36,113 bases of DNA from CALCCV01 sp964388665 (GCA_964388665.1 CAYMBJ010000041.1:1-36113), one strand, 5' to 3'; positions 24,478 to 32,551 are shown, counted from the stretch's first letter. A program made the numbers and translations. The notes: generated from the letters alone by a model not told the origin.

Positions 24478-25158
24478 ATGCCTAAAATTAGCATTGTTCG
24501 CAAAGCTTTGATGGCGACCGTCCATGACCTGATTCGGGGCACTTATCGCAAAGAGATACTGTGGTCCGTGTTTTTTGGGATTTTGGCCTTTTTGCTACTT
24601 TATGTCATCGTTTTTGCTGTGTTCTTTCGTACTGATTTTTTTGATTTGCACTGGTTGGACACTCTTATTGACTGGGTCGGATCCTTGGCGATTGTGATTC
24701 TGACGGCGTTCTTTTTTCCGGCTACGGTAACCCTGATGTGTTCATTTTTTGTGGACAGAGTTGTAGAGAAGACTGAAAAGCAATATCTGCTTGGTCGTGC
24801 AAAGTATTCAAGGTCCCTTTTTTTGGACATTCGACAATCATTAAAGGTTTTTATACCATATATCATTGTGCAAGTGTTGATATTGCCGCTGATGTTCATT
24901 CCTGTTTTGAATCTCATTTTGTTTGTCATGGTCAGTAGTTTTTTTATGACACAAGAGTTTTTGGCCATGATTGCCTTGCGTTTTTACACCGAAGACCAAT
25001 GGCGCTTGCAAAAGACGAAATATCTCAAATCGGCTTACCTTGGAGCTGCGATCATTAGTATGATCAGCTGGATTCCCATTTTAAACTTCATTTTACCATT
25101 GGTAGCAATGAGTTACATGACTCATCTTTTTCACAACATGGAAAAGCTCAAGAATTAG
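24478..25158 (+). CDS. EI24/CysZ-like multi-pass membrane protein in the mla operon
   Basis: This 226-residue protein has about five to six membrane helices: 28-50, 66-86 (the LAIVILTAFFFPATVTLM region), 120-160 as a re-entrant pair, and 190-215. The arrangement LxDLIRGTYRKEILWSVFF...FFPATVTLMCSFFVDRVVEKTEKQYL resembles the EI24 domain (PF07264 type). That group includes the sulfate permease CysZ and many uncharacterised proteins. It sits between mlaF and mlaD, starting one base after the mlaF stop, so it is probably cotranslated with the transporter. It could be an accessory subunit or an unrelated transporter. The membrane topology is clear; the function is not. A serine acetyltransferase (cysteine synthesis) is 7 kb away and not linked. 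Confidence 0.72.
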   Translation: MPKISIVRKALMATVHDLIRGTYRKEILWSVFFGILAFLLLYVIVFAVFFRTDFFDLHWLDTLIDWVGSLAIVILTAFFFPATVTLMCSFFVDRVVEKTEKQYLLGRAKYSRSLFLDIRQSLKVFIPYIIVQVLILPLMFIPVLNLILFVMVSSFFMTQEFLAMIALRFYTEDQWRLQKTKYLKSAYLGAAIISMISWIPILNFILPLVAMSYMTHLFHNMEKLKN

Positions 25159-25310
25159 CAGGCTCCTGAAAAACTCAGTCGGGCTTCATGGGCTGTTTGG
25201 CTAGTCTGGTCTATTGGCCGTTTAACCAGTTACGACATGCAATATCAGAAAGTAATCCAAACCTTTTGCTGAGCCGATTAGAATGGTGAATAGGTAGGTA
25301 AACACATCAA

Positions 25311-26699
25311 ATGAATTGGCTGCGCACCCCGGAATTAAAAGTTGGACTTCTTGTCGTCGTGATTGGCGGTCTCATTGCTTTTATGTCTATTCAAGTCAGC
25401 GATAGCCCTGGGTTTCTGCGACGATCGAAAACCGCGTGGTTTGTGTTAGACACGGCCGGCGGGCTTGTTAAGAATTCAGCAATTCGCACCGCGGGAATTC
25501 CCGTTGGCAATATCAAAGAGATATCCCTATTGGATGGTAGGGCTAAGATTCTGATTTCGGTTTCTAGTGACGTGGAGTTAACAACTTCTGCCGCCGTAAA
25601 TTTGAAATCCCAAGGAATCCTCGGCGACAAGCACATTGAGGTCTATCCAGGGTCTCCAACAGATCCGCCCCTGGCAGATGGCGCGCAAATTCTCAATGTC
25701 AGTGACCAAGGTTCATTGGACAATTTGATCGGTGAAGTTGCAAAGGTCGCCAACTCCATTAAAGAGGTAGCCGAAAAAATCAATGAATCGATTTCAGATG
25801 ATGGCACCCAGAAGCACACGATCGGACGTATTGTCAAAAATATCGAAAAGCTAACTGGCGATTTGGCAGAGATGTCGGGCAAAAATAAAGATCAAATCAC
25901 TCAAATTGTGAGTGAGATTCGTGACGTAACCTCGGCCCTATCCGAGTCTTTTCGTGACGATTCCGACAAGGGTTTCAAAAAGTCTTGGGGCAAGCTCATG
26001 GCTTCGTTTCACAAGCTCGACTCGACCATGACAAATGTTGATGAGATCGCTGCAAAAATCAATAACGGCGAAGGTGCAATTGGTAAGCTCGTCAGCGACA
26101 AAGACACTGCCGACGAGGTTGAAGGTGCGATATCGGGCATCAGTTCACTTGTTGATACTGCGGCCAAAGTGTCTACGGCTTTTGACTTCCATTCAGATTA
26201 CCTGCAGGAAATAGGCAAAGCCAAATCTTCCGTGGGGATTGAGATTCATCCTGGATTAGATCGTTACTACCAGATCGCCATCATCGACGATCCAGCAGGC
26301 GTCGTCGAGAATGTAGATGTTGCCACGACCCCTGCTGGAGGCACCGCCACGGAGTACAATGAGAGAAAGACTTATTACAACAAAACAAAGTTCTCAGCGC
26401 TTTTTGCCAAGAATTTTTATAATTTTACGGTTCGTGGTGGTTTGATCGAAAACTCTGGAGGCATTGGTTTTGATTATAAGCTTCTCAGACAAAAATTAAA
26501 ATTTTCGATCGAAGCCTTTGATTTTTCTAAGACCAATATTCGCTCCTCGTTAACCTATAAAATACCCTACGGATTCTATCTCTCCGGAGGTGTATCTGAC
26601 GCCCTAGACAAAAGTCAGGCTCGCTCTGCCTATGTGGGGGCTGGCCTCAAGCTGACCAACGATGACTTGAAGCTATTGCTCACGAATTCGCCATTCTAA
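25311..26699 (+). CDS. mlaD: MCE-domain (MlaD-like) lipid-transport protein with long helical and beta-rich C-terminal region
   Basis: This 462-residue protein is anchored by one N-terminal helix (10-28). Residues 39-115 form the MCE domain (WFVLDTAGGLVKNSAIRTAGIPVGNI...GILGDKHIEVYPG) that makes the hexameric lipid-transfer ring with MlaE and MlaF. A long helical section follows (135-295) with INNGEGAIGKLVSDKD, a motif common in long MCE proteins. From about residue 300 the chain is beta-strand-like and aromatic (YYNKTKFSALFAKNFYNFTVRGGLIENSGGIGFDY), resembling outer-membrane protein strands. E. coli MlaD is only 183 residues. It lies 152 bp after the EI24-like gene with no clear terminator between; that gap contains a TAGGTAGG stretch as its probable ribosome site. 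Confidence 0.88.
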   Translation: MNWLRTPELKVGLLVVVIGGLIAFMSIQVSDSPGFLRRSKTAWFVLDTAGGLVKNSAIRTAGIPVGNIKEISLLDGRAKILISVSSDVELTTSAAVNLKSQGILGDKHIEVYPGSPTDPPLADGAQILNVSDQGSLDNLIGEVAKVANSIKEVAEKINESISDDGTQKHTIGRIVKNIEKLTGDLAEMSGKNKDQITQIVSEIRDVTSALSESFRDDSDKGFKKSWGKLMASFHKLDSTMTNVDEIAAKINNGEGAIGKLVSDKDTADEVEGAISGISSLVDTAAKVSTAFDFHSDYLQEIGKAKSSVGIEIHPGLDRYYQIAIIDDPAGVVENVDVATTPAGGTATEYNERKTYYNKTKFSALFAKNFYNFTVRGGLIENSGGIGFDYKLLRQKLKFSIEAFDFSKTNIRSSLTYKIPYGFYLSGGVSDALDKSQARSAYVGAGLKLTNDDLKLLLTNSPF

Positions 26700-26770
26700 G
26701 GATTCAAGAATGGACCCGTAAAGATTCTGCGGCCGTGTGCGTTTGATTTCTCGTTGAGCCAACAAGCTCT

Positions 26771-26800
26771 TTGACAAGACCTGCAGTTGTTTGCTTTGAT
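26771..26800 (+). promoter_or_regulatory. candidate sigma70 promoter for purH
   Basis: A perfect TTGACA (26771-26776) is followed after 18 bp by TTTGAT (26795-26800). The start of transcription would fall near 26807, two bases before the ATG at 26809, and no Shine-Dalgarno sequence precedes that ATG. This fits a leaderless mRNA. The 109-bp gap shows no purine riboswitch that I can recognise. Confidence 0.45.
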
Positions 26801-26808
26801 TCGCGCCT

Positions 26809-28431
26809 ATGGAAAACACAAAAGATTCTCAAAATTCGCATGCTCTAAGTTCACCAACTGAAAACCATTTTCGACGAGCGCTGATCAGTGTTTCAGACAA
26901 GACGGATTTGGCGAAGTTTTTACGTCCCCATTATGAAAAGGGACTGCAAATTTACTCCACTGGCGGCACCGCGACCTATCTCCGCGCCGAGGGATTTGTT
27001 GTGAAAGATATTTCCGAAGTCACGGAGTTTCCCGAAGTGATGAATGGGCGAGTAAAGACCCTACATCCGAAAGTGCATATGGGGCTATTGGCCCGCTATG
27101 AGCTAGCAGAAGATCGGGCAGTGCTTGAGAAATTTAACACGGACCTGTTTGACCTGGTGATCGTGAATTTGTATCCGTTTGCAAAGGCCGTTAAAGAAAA
27201 TGCGCCCCATGGTGAGCTCATCGAAAAAATTGACGTGGGTGGGCCGAGTATGTTGCGGGCAGCAGCCAAAAATTACCGACATATCACAGTACTTTGTGAT
27301 CCCAGGGACTACTTTGCAAAAACTCTCCCAGCGGGCTTGGACGTCAGGATTGAACTTGCGCAAAAAGTATTTGCGCTGACAGCTGAGTACGATCTATTGA
27401 TTTCGACCAATTTGTTGAAATCCTTTGCTGCCAGCTCGCCTGAGTTGGCGGCATTTAGCAAAGATGCATTGCAAACACTTCCCGCAGGATTGTCAGCGGG
27501 AGCTAAAGGATTTGAGCGGGTTCTGGATTTACGATACGGCGAAAATCCGCAGCAGCAAGCGGCATGGTATTCACATTCAACAAAGGGTCTACACACTTCA
27601 CAGGTTTTGCAGGGCAAGCCACTTTCCTACAATAACATTTTGGATCTTCAAGCCACCCTCGAGCTCGTCAGAAAATTCACTCAGCCCAGCTGTGTAATTG
27701 TTAAACATAATAATCCTTGCGGAGTGGCTTCGGGCGAAGATTTAGCGGCGGCCGTTAAAAAAGCGATAGCTGCGGATCCAGTCAGTTGCTTTGGTGGCAT
27801 CGTTGCGGTCAACGAAAAGGTGACGATGGCGCTGGCCAATCAATTGTCCGAAGTGTTTTTTGAATGCATCGTTGCACCTGCTTATGAACCCGCGGCATTG
27901 CAGATTTTTGCTAAGAAAAAGAATTTGCGAATTTTGAGCATTGATTTGGCTGATCTCGATTTTGGCATTGAATACAAATCCGTATTCGGCGGTTTCGTAT
28001 CACAGGTGCCCGATCTGGCCTATGGTCAGTTAGAGTCATGGAAATCACTAGGTTTAGACATTTCGAGCCATGAGTCCGTGAAAGCAGATATGATATTTGG
28101 TGAAAAAGTCTGTGGTGCCCTCAAAAGTAACGCAATAGCGATTGTCAAAAATGGCCAGACCCTTGGACTTGGTATGGGGCAGGTCAATCGTGTGGATTCA
28201 GTCAAGCTAGCCATAGAGCGATGGAAGCACTTTCATGGGCAGATTAGCGATCCAATTTTAATCAGCGATGCGTTTTTTCCATTTTCGGATTCCATTGAAC
28301 TTATTGCTAGTCACGGCATTCAGTGGGTGTTGCAGCCGGGCGGCTCTGTTCGCGATGAAGAAGTCATTGCCGCGGCAAAAAGATCTGCGGTGAATTTGGT
28401 CTTCACTGGGGTTCGCCACTTTCGTCACTGA
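26809..28431 (+). CDS. purH: bifunctional AICAR formyltransferase/IMP cyclohydrolase
   Basis: PurH catalyses the last two steps of purine synthesis: formylation of AICAR with 10-formyl-tetrahydrofolate, then ring closure to IMP. The N-terminal cyclohydrolase (MGS-like) domain covers about 24-175: RRALISVSDKTDL, YSTGGTATYLRAEG, FPEVMNGRVKTLHPKVHMGLL, NLYPF, IDVGGPSMLRAAAKN. The formyltransferase domain follows with LRYGENPQQQAAWY, SYNNILDLQA, VKHNNPCGVA (catalytic Lys-His), DPVSCFGGIVAVN and the terminal QPGGSVRDEEVI...FTGVRHFRH. Length 540 is typical. About 20 extra polar residues precede the usual N-terminus, so the true start could be slightly later. It appears to be a single-gene transcript. 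Confidence 0.96.
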   Translation: MENTKDSQNSHALSSPTENHFRRALISVSDKTDLAKFLRPHYEKGLQIYSTGGTATYLRAEGFVVKDISEVTEFPEVMNGRVKTLHPKVHMGLLARYELAEDRAVLEKFNTDLFDLVIVNLYPFAKAVKENAPHGELIEKIDVGGPSMLRAAAKNYRHITVLCDPRDYFAKTLPAGLDVRIELAQKVFALTAEYDLLISTNLLKSFAASSPELAAFSKDALQTLPAGLSAGAKGFERVLDLRYGENPQQQAAWYSHSTKGLHTSQVLQGKPLSYNNILDLQATLELVRKFTQPSCVIVKHNNPCGVASGEDLAAAVKKAIAADPVSCFGGIVAVNEKVTMALANQLSEVFFECIVAPAYEPAALQIFAKKKNLRILSIDLADLDFGIEYKSVFGGFVSQVPDLAYGQLESWKSLGLDISSHESVKADMIFGEKVCGALKSNAIAIVKNGQTLGLGMGQVNRVDSVKLAIERWKHFHGQISDPILISDAFFPFSDSIELIASHGIQWVLQPGGSVRDEEVIAAAKRSAVNLVFTGVRHFRH

Positions 28432-28555
28432 TACGAGTCAGTTGATAGACCTGAGCTACAATTTGAGAAAAATATTAGGTCTCAATGATTGTTATCCAAC
28501 TGAGGCTAAATATAGGATCGGCATCAAGAAAACATTTTTCTCATCTCCATTCGTC

Positions 28556-28579
28556 TTGTACAATGTACAGAGCTCTGTA
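28556..28579. promoter_or_regulatory. palindromic candidate operator at the promoter of the GYF/TPR gene
   Basis: TACAGAGCTCTGTA (28566-28579) is a perfect 14-bp palindrome without a loop, eight bases before the AGGAG ribosome site. It abuts a second small palindrome TTGTACAA (28556-28563) that contains a -10-like TACAAT (28559-28564). TGTACA therefore occurs twice (28557-28562 and 28564-28569). The arrangement looks like a regulator-binding site covering the transcription start. Confidence 0.4.
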
Positions 28580-28593
28580 TTTCAACAGGAGAC

Positions 28594-30372
28594 ATGATGG
28601 ATGTTCGTCGCGGCAGCCCGTTGCCGAATGAAAAAGTTTGGCTTATAAAAAGTTCCACAAGAATTATTGGTCCCTACAGTCTTAAAGAAATCTCAGAGTA
28701 CATCATGAGGCGCCAAATTTCTATTTTGGACGAAATGAAGGGTCCGATGCAGCGCTGGTCCTATGTGCGCGAGAATCCTTTCTTAAAAGAGATTATCGAA
28801 GCCATTCGGCGCGAGCAAGACTCTTCTAAAGAAGATACCGTTACAATTGCAACTCAGACCTCTGCCAGCATCACCAAGACCGAGCCGATGGGTGCGCCTC
28901 TGGATGAAAACTCTGGCTCTTTCATGATAAAGGGCGCGAACTCTGCGGTCCCCGCTGAAACCACAGCGAACACTCTTAAGGAGGCTGTGCCGATTTCCAA
29001 TGGAGTTCCTCCTGGCTACATACCTAAAATCCCCCCCAGAGCCTATGGAAGCGCGCCGCCGCGAAAAAAAAACAGTGCTTTCAAAACAATCTATCAGTCA
29101 ATTTTTTTGGGCGCTATCGGTTTAATGATTGTCTCTGTGACCTTACGTTATGTTAATTTTTATAAGCAGGATTTAGCAAAAGAAAAGATATATGGAGACT
29201 CCATTCAGCGAGCGCTCAAATACAGAAGTCTTGGTCTCAATGAAGCTTCTCTGCGCGAATACAATCGAGCATCGCAAATTCAGACTCCAGATCTGGATAC
29301 TCAGATCGCAATAGCTCCCCTGTTGGTCGCTTTACCCAGTCTAGCTCCTCAAGGGCGGGCGATCTTGGAGTCTGCTGTACAAACCAAAAAGGGAGCACGC
29401 GAGTGGCAAGTTGCAGCCAGCGCGGCCATAGGTCTGTCATATTGGGGAATTGACGATGCTAAAGCCGAAGCCTACTGGATGGAAGCTCTTAATCTTGATG
29501 TTAAGAACGAAATTCTCCTTCTTAATTTATCTGCACTTTACCTGAAAAAGCACAGATATAACGAATTTCGTTCCCACCTTGCCAAAATCAGTGCGAGTCA
29601 CCCTTTGGCCAAATACATGAAAGCACTCGCCGTAGTTGAAAAGAAAGAATTCAATAAAGAAAGTCTGGCCAAATTGGAGACTGGCTCGGCAACTAAAGAG
29701 ACCGATTTTGTTTTAAGGCCGGAGCGTGAGTTGCTTTCCATGTATATTAAGTTTCGTGCCAACCTTCTGACGCAAGAAGAGATTCAAAAATATGTGGATC
29801 AATTTCCGGGCGTTGGCCGGCAGATGGTAAAGGATCCTTTGATCGCATGGCCAGTTGTCAATCAAGACTATTTGTTAAGCTTGTGCAGAGAGATGCATGA
29901 AGGCGTTACAAAAAATTTTGAAACAGAGAACGTCGCAAACCTTCTCTTGAGTCGCTGTCTATTGGAGTCCGGACGAGATTATGAACTAGCGGATAAGCTG
30001 AAGCTGATGACCACTAAAGACCCTGCTAATGATCTTGTGATTCGTCTCAATATTTATTCTCTCTTTCTTAGTGAGCGATATGAAGATGTTCGAGCTCTGA
30101 TTGATGATCGTACCGACGTCTATACTGCGAAACTTGGTTTGATTAGAGCACTCAGTTGTCAGAAAATTGATGATTACAAATGCGTCGAACAGAATCTGAG
30201 TGAAATGAACACCTTGCTGAGCGAAAATCCATACGCCTACTATATTCTTGCGGCCAATGAGTTTCACAAATCGTCAAAAGAGTCGGCCTACAAGTTCATC
30301 AGAGAAGGGTTAGCCAGATATCCTGAGTTCATTCCTTTGATCGAGCTTCGAGATGAAATGGAGACCCAGTAG
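28594..30372 (+). CDS. membrane protein with GYF_2-like N-terminus and TPR-like C-terminal region
   Basis: This 592-residue protein has three parts. Residues 14-70 (EKVWLIKSSTRIIGPYSLKEISEYIMRRQISILDEM... W) resemble the GYF_2/DUF4339 module, which in other proteins binds proline-rich peptides. A disordered Ser/Thr/Pro linker (80-160) ends in basic PPRKKN before one membrane helix (166-190). Residues 195-592 are helical and TPR-like (for example GLNEASLREYNRASQ, KAEAYWMEALNLDVKNEILLLNLSALYLKKHRYNEF), so the large domain is probably periplasmic. The start is ATG-ATG at 28594/28597; AGGAG (28587-28591) is better spaced for the second. It leads a cassette with a lipoprotein two bases downstream. 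It may be a scaffold in envelope or motility assemblies; the function is unknown. Confidence 0.75.
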   Translation: MMDVRRGSPLPNEKVWLIKSSTRIIGPYSLKEISEYIMRRQISILDEMKGPMQRWSYVRENPFLKEIIEAIRREQDSSKEDTVTIATQTSASITKTEPMGAPLDENSGSFMIKGANSAVPAETTANTLKEAVPISNGVPPGYIPKIPPRAYGSAPPRKKNSAFKTIYQSIFLGAIGLMIVSVTLRYVNFYKQDLAKEKIYGDSIQRALKYRSLGLNEASLREYNRASQIQTPDLDTQIAIAPLLVALPSLAPQGRAILESAVQTKKGAREWQVAASAAIGLSYWGIDDAKAEAYWMEALNLDVKNEILLLNLSALYLKKHRYNEFRSHLAKISASHPLAKYMKALAVVEKKEFNKESLAKLETGSATKETDFVLRPERELLSMYIKFRANLLTQEEIQKYVDQFPGVGRQMVKDPLIAWPVVNQDYLLSLCREMHEGVTKNFETENVANLLLSRCLLESGRDYELADKLKLMTTKDPANDLVIRLNIYSLFLSERYEDVRALIDDRTDVYTAKLGLIRALSCQKIDDYKCVEQNLSEMNTLLSENPYAYYILAANEFHKSSKESAYKFIREGLARYPEFIPLIELRDEMETQ

Positions 30373-30374
30373 CA

Positions 30375-31055
30375 ATGGGAGAAGCAATAGATAGGTCAAG
30401 GCGGCTGTCCGTTGGTTTTCTTTTTATGACGACTCTTCTGGTTCTCCTCTCTTGCATTGCTCACCATGAAGAGAATACTGGTGAACTCTATGAATCATCT
30501 GAGATGGTGAGTGATCACCGCATTCCACGTCAAGTTTGGGATGCGATCGAAGCGCAGGCAAAAATGGCATCGGAGGGAACAAAGGTTCACTCAGATCCGA
30601 CTTTTGAGTTTGTGAGTCCAATTTTCACATTTTCTGAAGTCCTTCCGGGTACCTTGGTTCGCCCGCGCGTTCGCGTAGAATTTCCGCGCGGCGGAGGAGT
30701 GCTTGATACCTCCGACATTCTTGGCAGCAAGAAAGGTAGTTTTACCTTAAAGGTGGCCCTGCCTGATGTGTCGCCAGAGGAGCTTAAAGTGTACTACGTC
30801 AGTCAAGTACCCAAGACAGAGAGCATTGGCGATGAGCTTGGTTCTGGTTGCTATCGCGCTATGGACATCTCTCGTGCAATTAAGGAATGGAACTCCCATG
30901 ATGGTCTAAAACTGAATTCGACTGACTCGCGTCATTTGCGTGTGATTGGTGGCGACCTTATCCTAATGGCTATTAAAGGAAACAAGACGTTGCTTGGTCA
31001 TGTTTCTCTGTTAGAACGAGATCAGCAGCAATTATTTTGCAAAGGGTTTTTATGA
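30375..31055 (+). CDS. hypothetical lipoprotein
   Basis: This is a 226-residue protein of unknown function. An N-terminal RSRR stretch, hydrophobic core LSVGFLFMTTLLVLLSC and Cys27 form a plausible lipoprotein signal, with Ile-Ala-His following the cysteine. The mature part is Glu-rich at first, then beta-rich: FVSPIFTFSEVLPGTLVRPRVRVEF, KGSFTLKVALPDVSPEELKVYYVSQ and RHLRVIGGDLILMAIKGNK. Two cysteines remain (in SGCYRAMD and LFCKGFL) and could form a disulfide. It starts two bases after the TPR gene and its stop overlaps the next start as ATGA, so it belongs to the same operon and is likely to act with the periplasmic TPR domain. Confidence 0.65.
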   Translation: MGEAIDRSRRLSVGFLFMTTLLVLLSCIAHHEENTGELYESSEMVSDHRIPRQVWDAIEAQAKMASEGTKVHSDPTFEFVSPIFTFSEVLPGTLVRPRVRVEFPRGGGVLDTSDILGSKKGSFTLKVALPDVSPEELKVYYVSQVPKTESIGDELGSGCYRAMDISRAIKEWNSHDGLKLNSTDSRHLRVIGGDLILMAIKGNKTLLGHVSLLERDQQQLFCKGFL

Positions 31056-32044
31056 ATTTGACCACCAAAAAGCAGTTTGTTTCGCAGTTAAATGATAAAG
31101 AGAGTGTTGATGATTTTTTTCTGGTTAAGGATAAATTTTCGGCAACTGGAAAAACTGGGAAATCCTATCTGGGATTTAGGTTGGCCGATGCAACGGGGAG
31201 CATCGACTCTCGAATTTGGGATCGCGCCGAAGAATTAGGGTCCCTTTTTGAAAGTGGCCAGATCGTAAAGGCAAAAGGATCGATTCAAGTTTATCAAAAT
31301 CGCAAGCAGCTTATCGTAACTAAAATCGAAACTGCAGATGTGCCTGATTTGGATATCAATCAGTTTGTTGCTAAATCCGCCAAATCAGCCGAAGATCTTT
31401 TCGTAGAATTGATGGAGATTGTCTACACTCTTAAAAATGAAGCATTAAAAACTCTCATTGTATCTAGCTTAGAAGACCCAGAGTTGAAACCTCTGATCCT
31501 AAAGGCGCCTGCTGCCAAGTCGATTCATCATGCTACTCAGGGCGGCCTTTTGGAGCATATTGTTTCAATTTCGCGGACCATGGAGTTCTTTGCGCTTCAC
31601 TATGATTACTTATCTCGAGATCTCTTAATCTTTGGTGCGATTTTTCATGATCTCGGTAAAATATGGGAATTGACCATTGATCACGGTATTAGCTACTCAG
31701 ACCGCGGCAAACTCATTGGACACATGGAGATGGCCTGTGAACTCATTGACAAAAAGAGTGCAAAAATTTTGGGTTTTTCAGAAGATCTTCGCGACATTTG
31801 CAAACACATCGTCTTGAGTCATCATGGCAAGTTTGAATACGGCTCGCCAAAGCGTCCGAAGTGTCTAGAGGCGCTCCTTGTTGCTATGGTCGATGATTTG
31901 GACAGTAAGATGAACACCGTCAAAGTGTTTATCGACAGTGAACGTCAGTCTGGGCAAAGATGGTCCTCTTTCAATGATCTCTTTGAAAGATATTTTATTT
32001 TGGATGATTTGAAATCTAAAGTAGATGGTGTACAAGAGACCTAG
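31052..32044 (+). CDS. YhaM-like OB-fold/HD-domain 3'-5' exonuclease
   Basis: This 330-residue protein has an N-terminal OB-fold nucleic-acid-binding domain (about 20-98: DFFLVKDKFSATGKTGKSYLGFRLADATGSIDSRIWD) and a C-terminal HD hydrolase domain (about 155-310) with metal ligands H169 (LLEHI), H199-D200 (AIFHDLGKI), the VLSHHGKFEYGSPKRPK motif (H257/H258) and D281-D282. The same order is found in the YhaM/CBF1 exoribonucleases of Firmicutes, which degrade single-stranded RNA and DNA. The frame opens at a TTG (31037), but the ATG at 31052 has AAGG six bases upstream and overlaps the previous stop as ATGA. It lies three bases before the serine acetyltransferase gene. Confidence 0.85.
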   Translation: MNLTTKKQFVSQLNDKESVDDFFLVKDKFSATGKTGKSYLGFRLADATGSIDSRIWDRAEELGSLFESGQIVKAKGSIQVYQNRKQLIVTKIETADVPDLDINQFVAKSAKSAEDLFVELMEIVYTLKNEALKTLIVSSLEDPELKPLILKAPAAKSIHHATQGGLLEHIVSISRTMEFFALHYDYLSRDLLIFGAIFHDLGKIWELTIDHGISYSDRGKLIGHMEMACELIDKKSAKILGFSEDLRDICKHIVLSHHGKFEYGSPKRPKCLEALLVAMVDDLDSKMNTVKVFIDSERQSGQRWSSFNDLFERYFILDDLKSKVDGVQET

Positions 32045-32047
32045 TAT

Positions 32048-32551
32048 ATGATTGATTTTTTGCAAGCCTATAAAAATTATGATCCTGCTGCAAAGTCCTT
32101 ATGGGAAATTGGCTTGCTCTATCCTGGGCCGAAAGCGATTTTGATTTATCGCATCGCTCATGTCTTCTATGTGATCAAACTTTATTTTATTGCGCGATTG
32201 CTCTCAGAAATTGGTCGTTGGCTCACTGGGATTGAGATTCATCCAGGTGCGAAAATTGGCAAGCGACTTGTGATCGACCATGGTTTGGGATTGGTGATTG
32301 GTGAAACCGCTGAAATTGGCGATGACTGTATATTTTTTCATGGAGTCACCTTGGGTGGAGTCAAGTTTGATCCCATCAAGCGCCATCCCACCGTTATGAA
32401 TCGAGTTCTGATTGGCGCTGGAGCCAAGGTTTTGGGTCCCATCACTTTGGGAGAGGCTTGCCGTGTTGGCGCCAACTCTGTTGTGACCCGCGATGTTCCA
32501 CCCTATGTCGCCGTAGGTGGCGTTCCAGCTCAGATTCTCAACCAAAAGTAG
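32048..32551 (+). CDS. cysE: serine O-acetyltransferase, short form
   Basis: CysE acetylates L-serine with acetyl-CoA, the committed step of cysteine synthesis. The 167-residue protein keeps a short helical N-terminus (WEIGLLYPGPKAILIYRIAH) and then the left-handed beta-helix hexapeptide repeats: GIEIHPGAKIGKRLVIDHGLGLVIGETAEIG with catalytic D77-H78, HGVTLGG, KRHPTV, IGAGAKVLGPI, VGANSVV and VPPYVAVGGVPA. It lacks most of the N-terminal helical domain of E. coli CysE (273 residues) and ends soon after the last coil. That leaves little of the C-terminal tail that docks into CysK, though it does end in Ile-Leu-Asn-Gln-Lys. The start is three bases after the YhaM-like gene stop. Confidence 0.9.
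   Translation: MIDFLQAYKNYDPAAKSLWEIGLLYPGPKAILIYRIAHVFYVIKLYFIARLLSEIGRWLTGIEIHPGAKIGKRLVIDHGLGLVIGETAEIGDDCIFFHGVTLGGVKFDPIKRHPTVMNRVLIGAGAKVLGPITLGEACRVGANSVVTRDVPPYVAVGGVPAQILNQK

Noticed and set aside
26700..26808. Purine riboswitch or PurR-type site upstream of purH
   Set aside because: I could not find the conserved riboswitch core, and the predicted transcript starts almost at the ATG, leaving no room for one.
28428..28443. ACTGA/TCAGT stem over the purH stop as a terminator
   Set aside because: Only five pairs and no downstream T-run.
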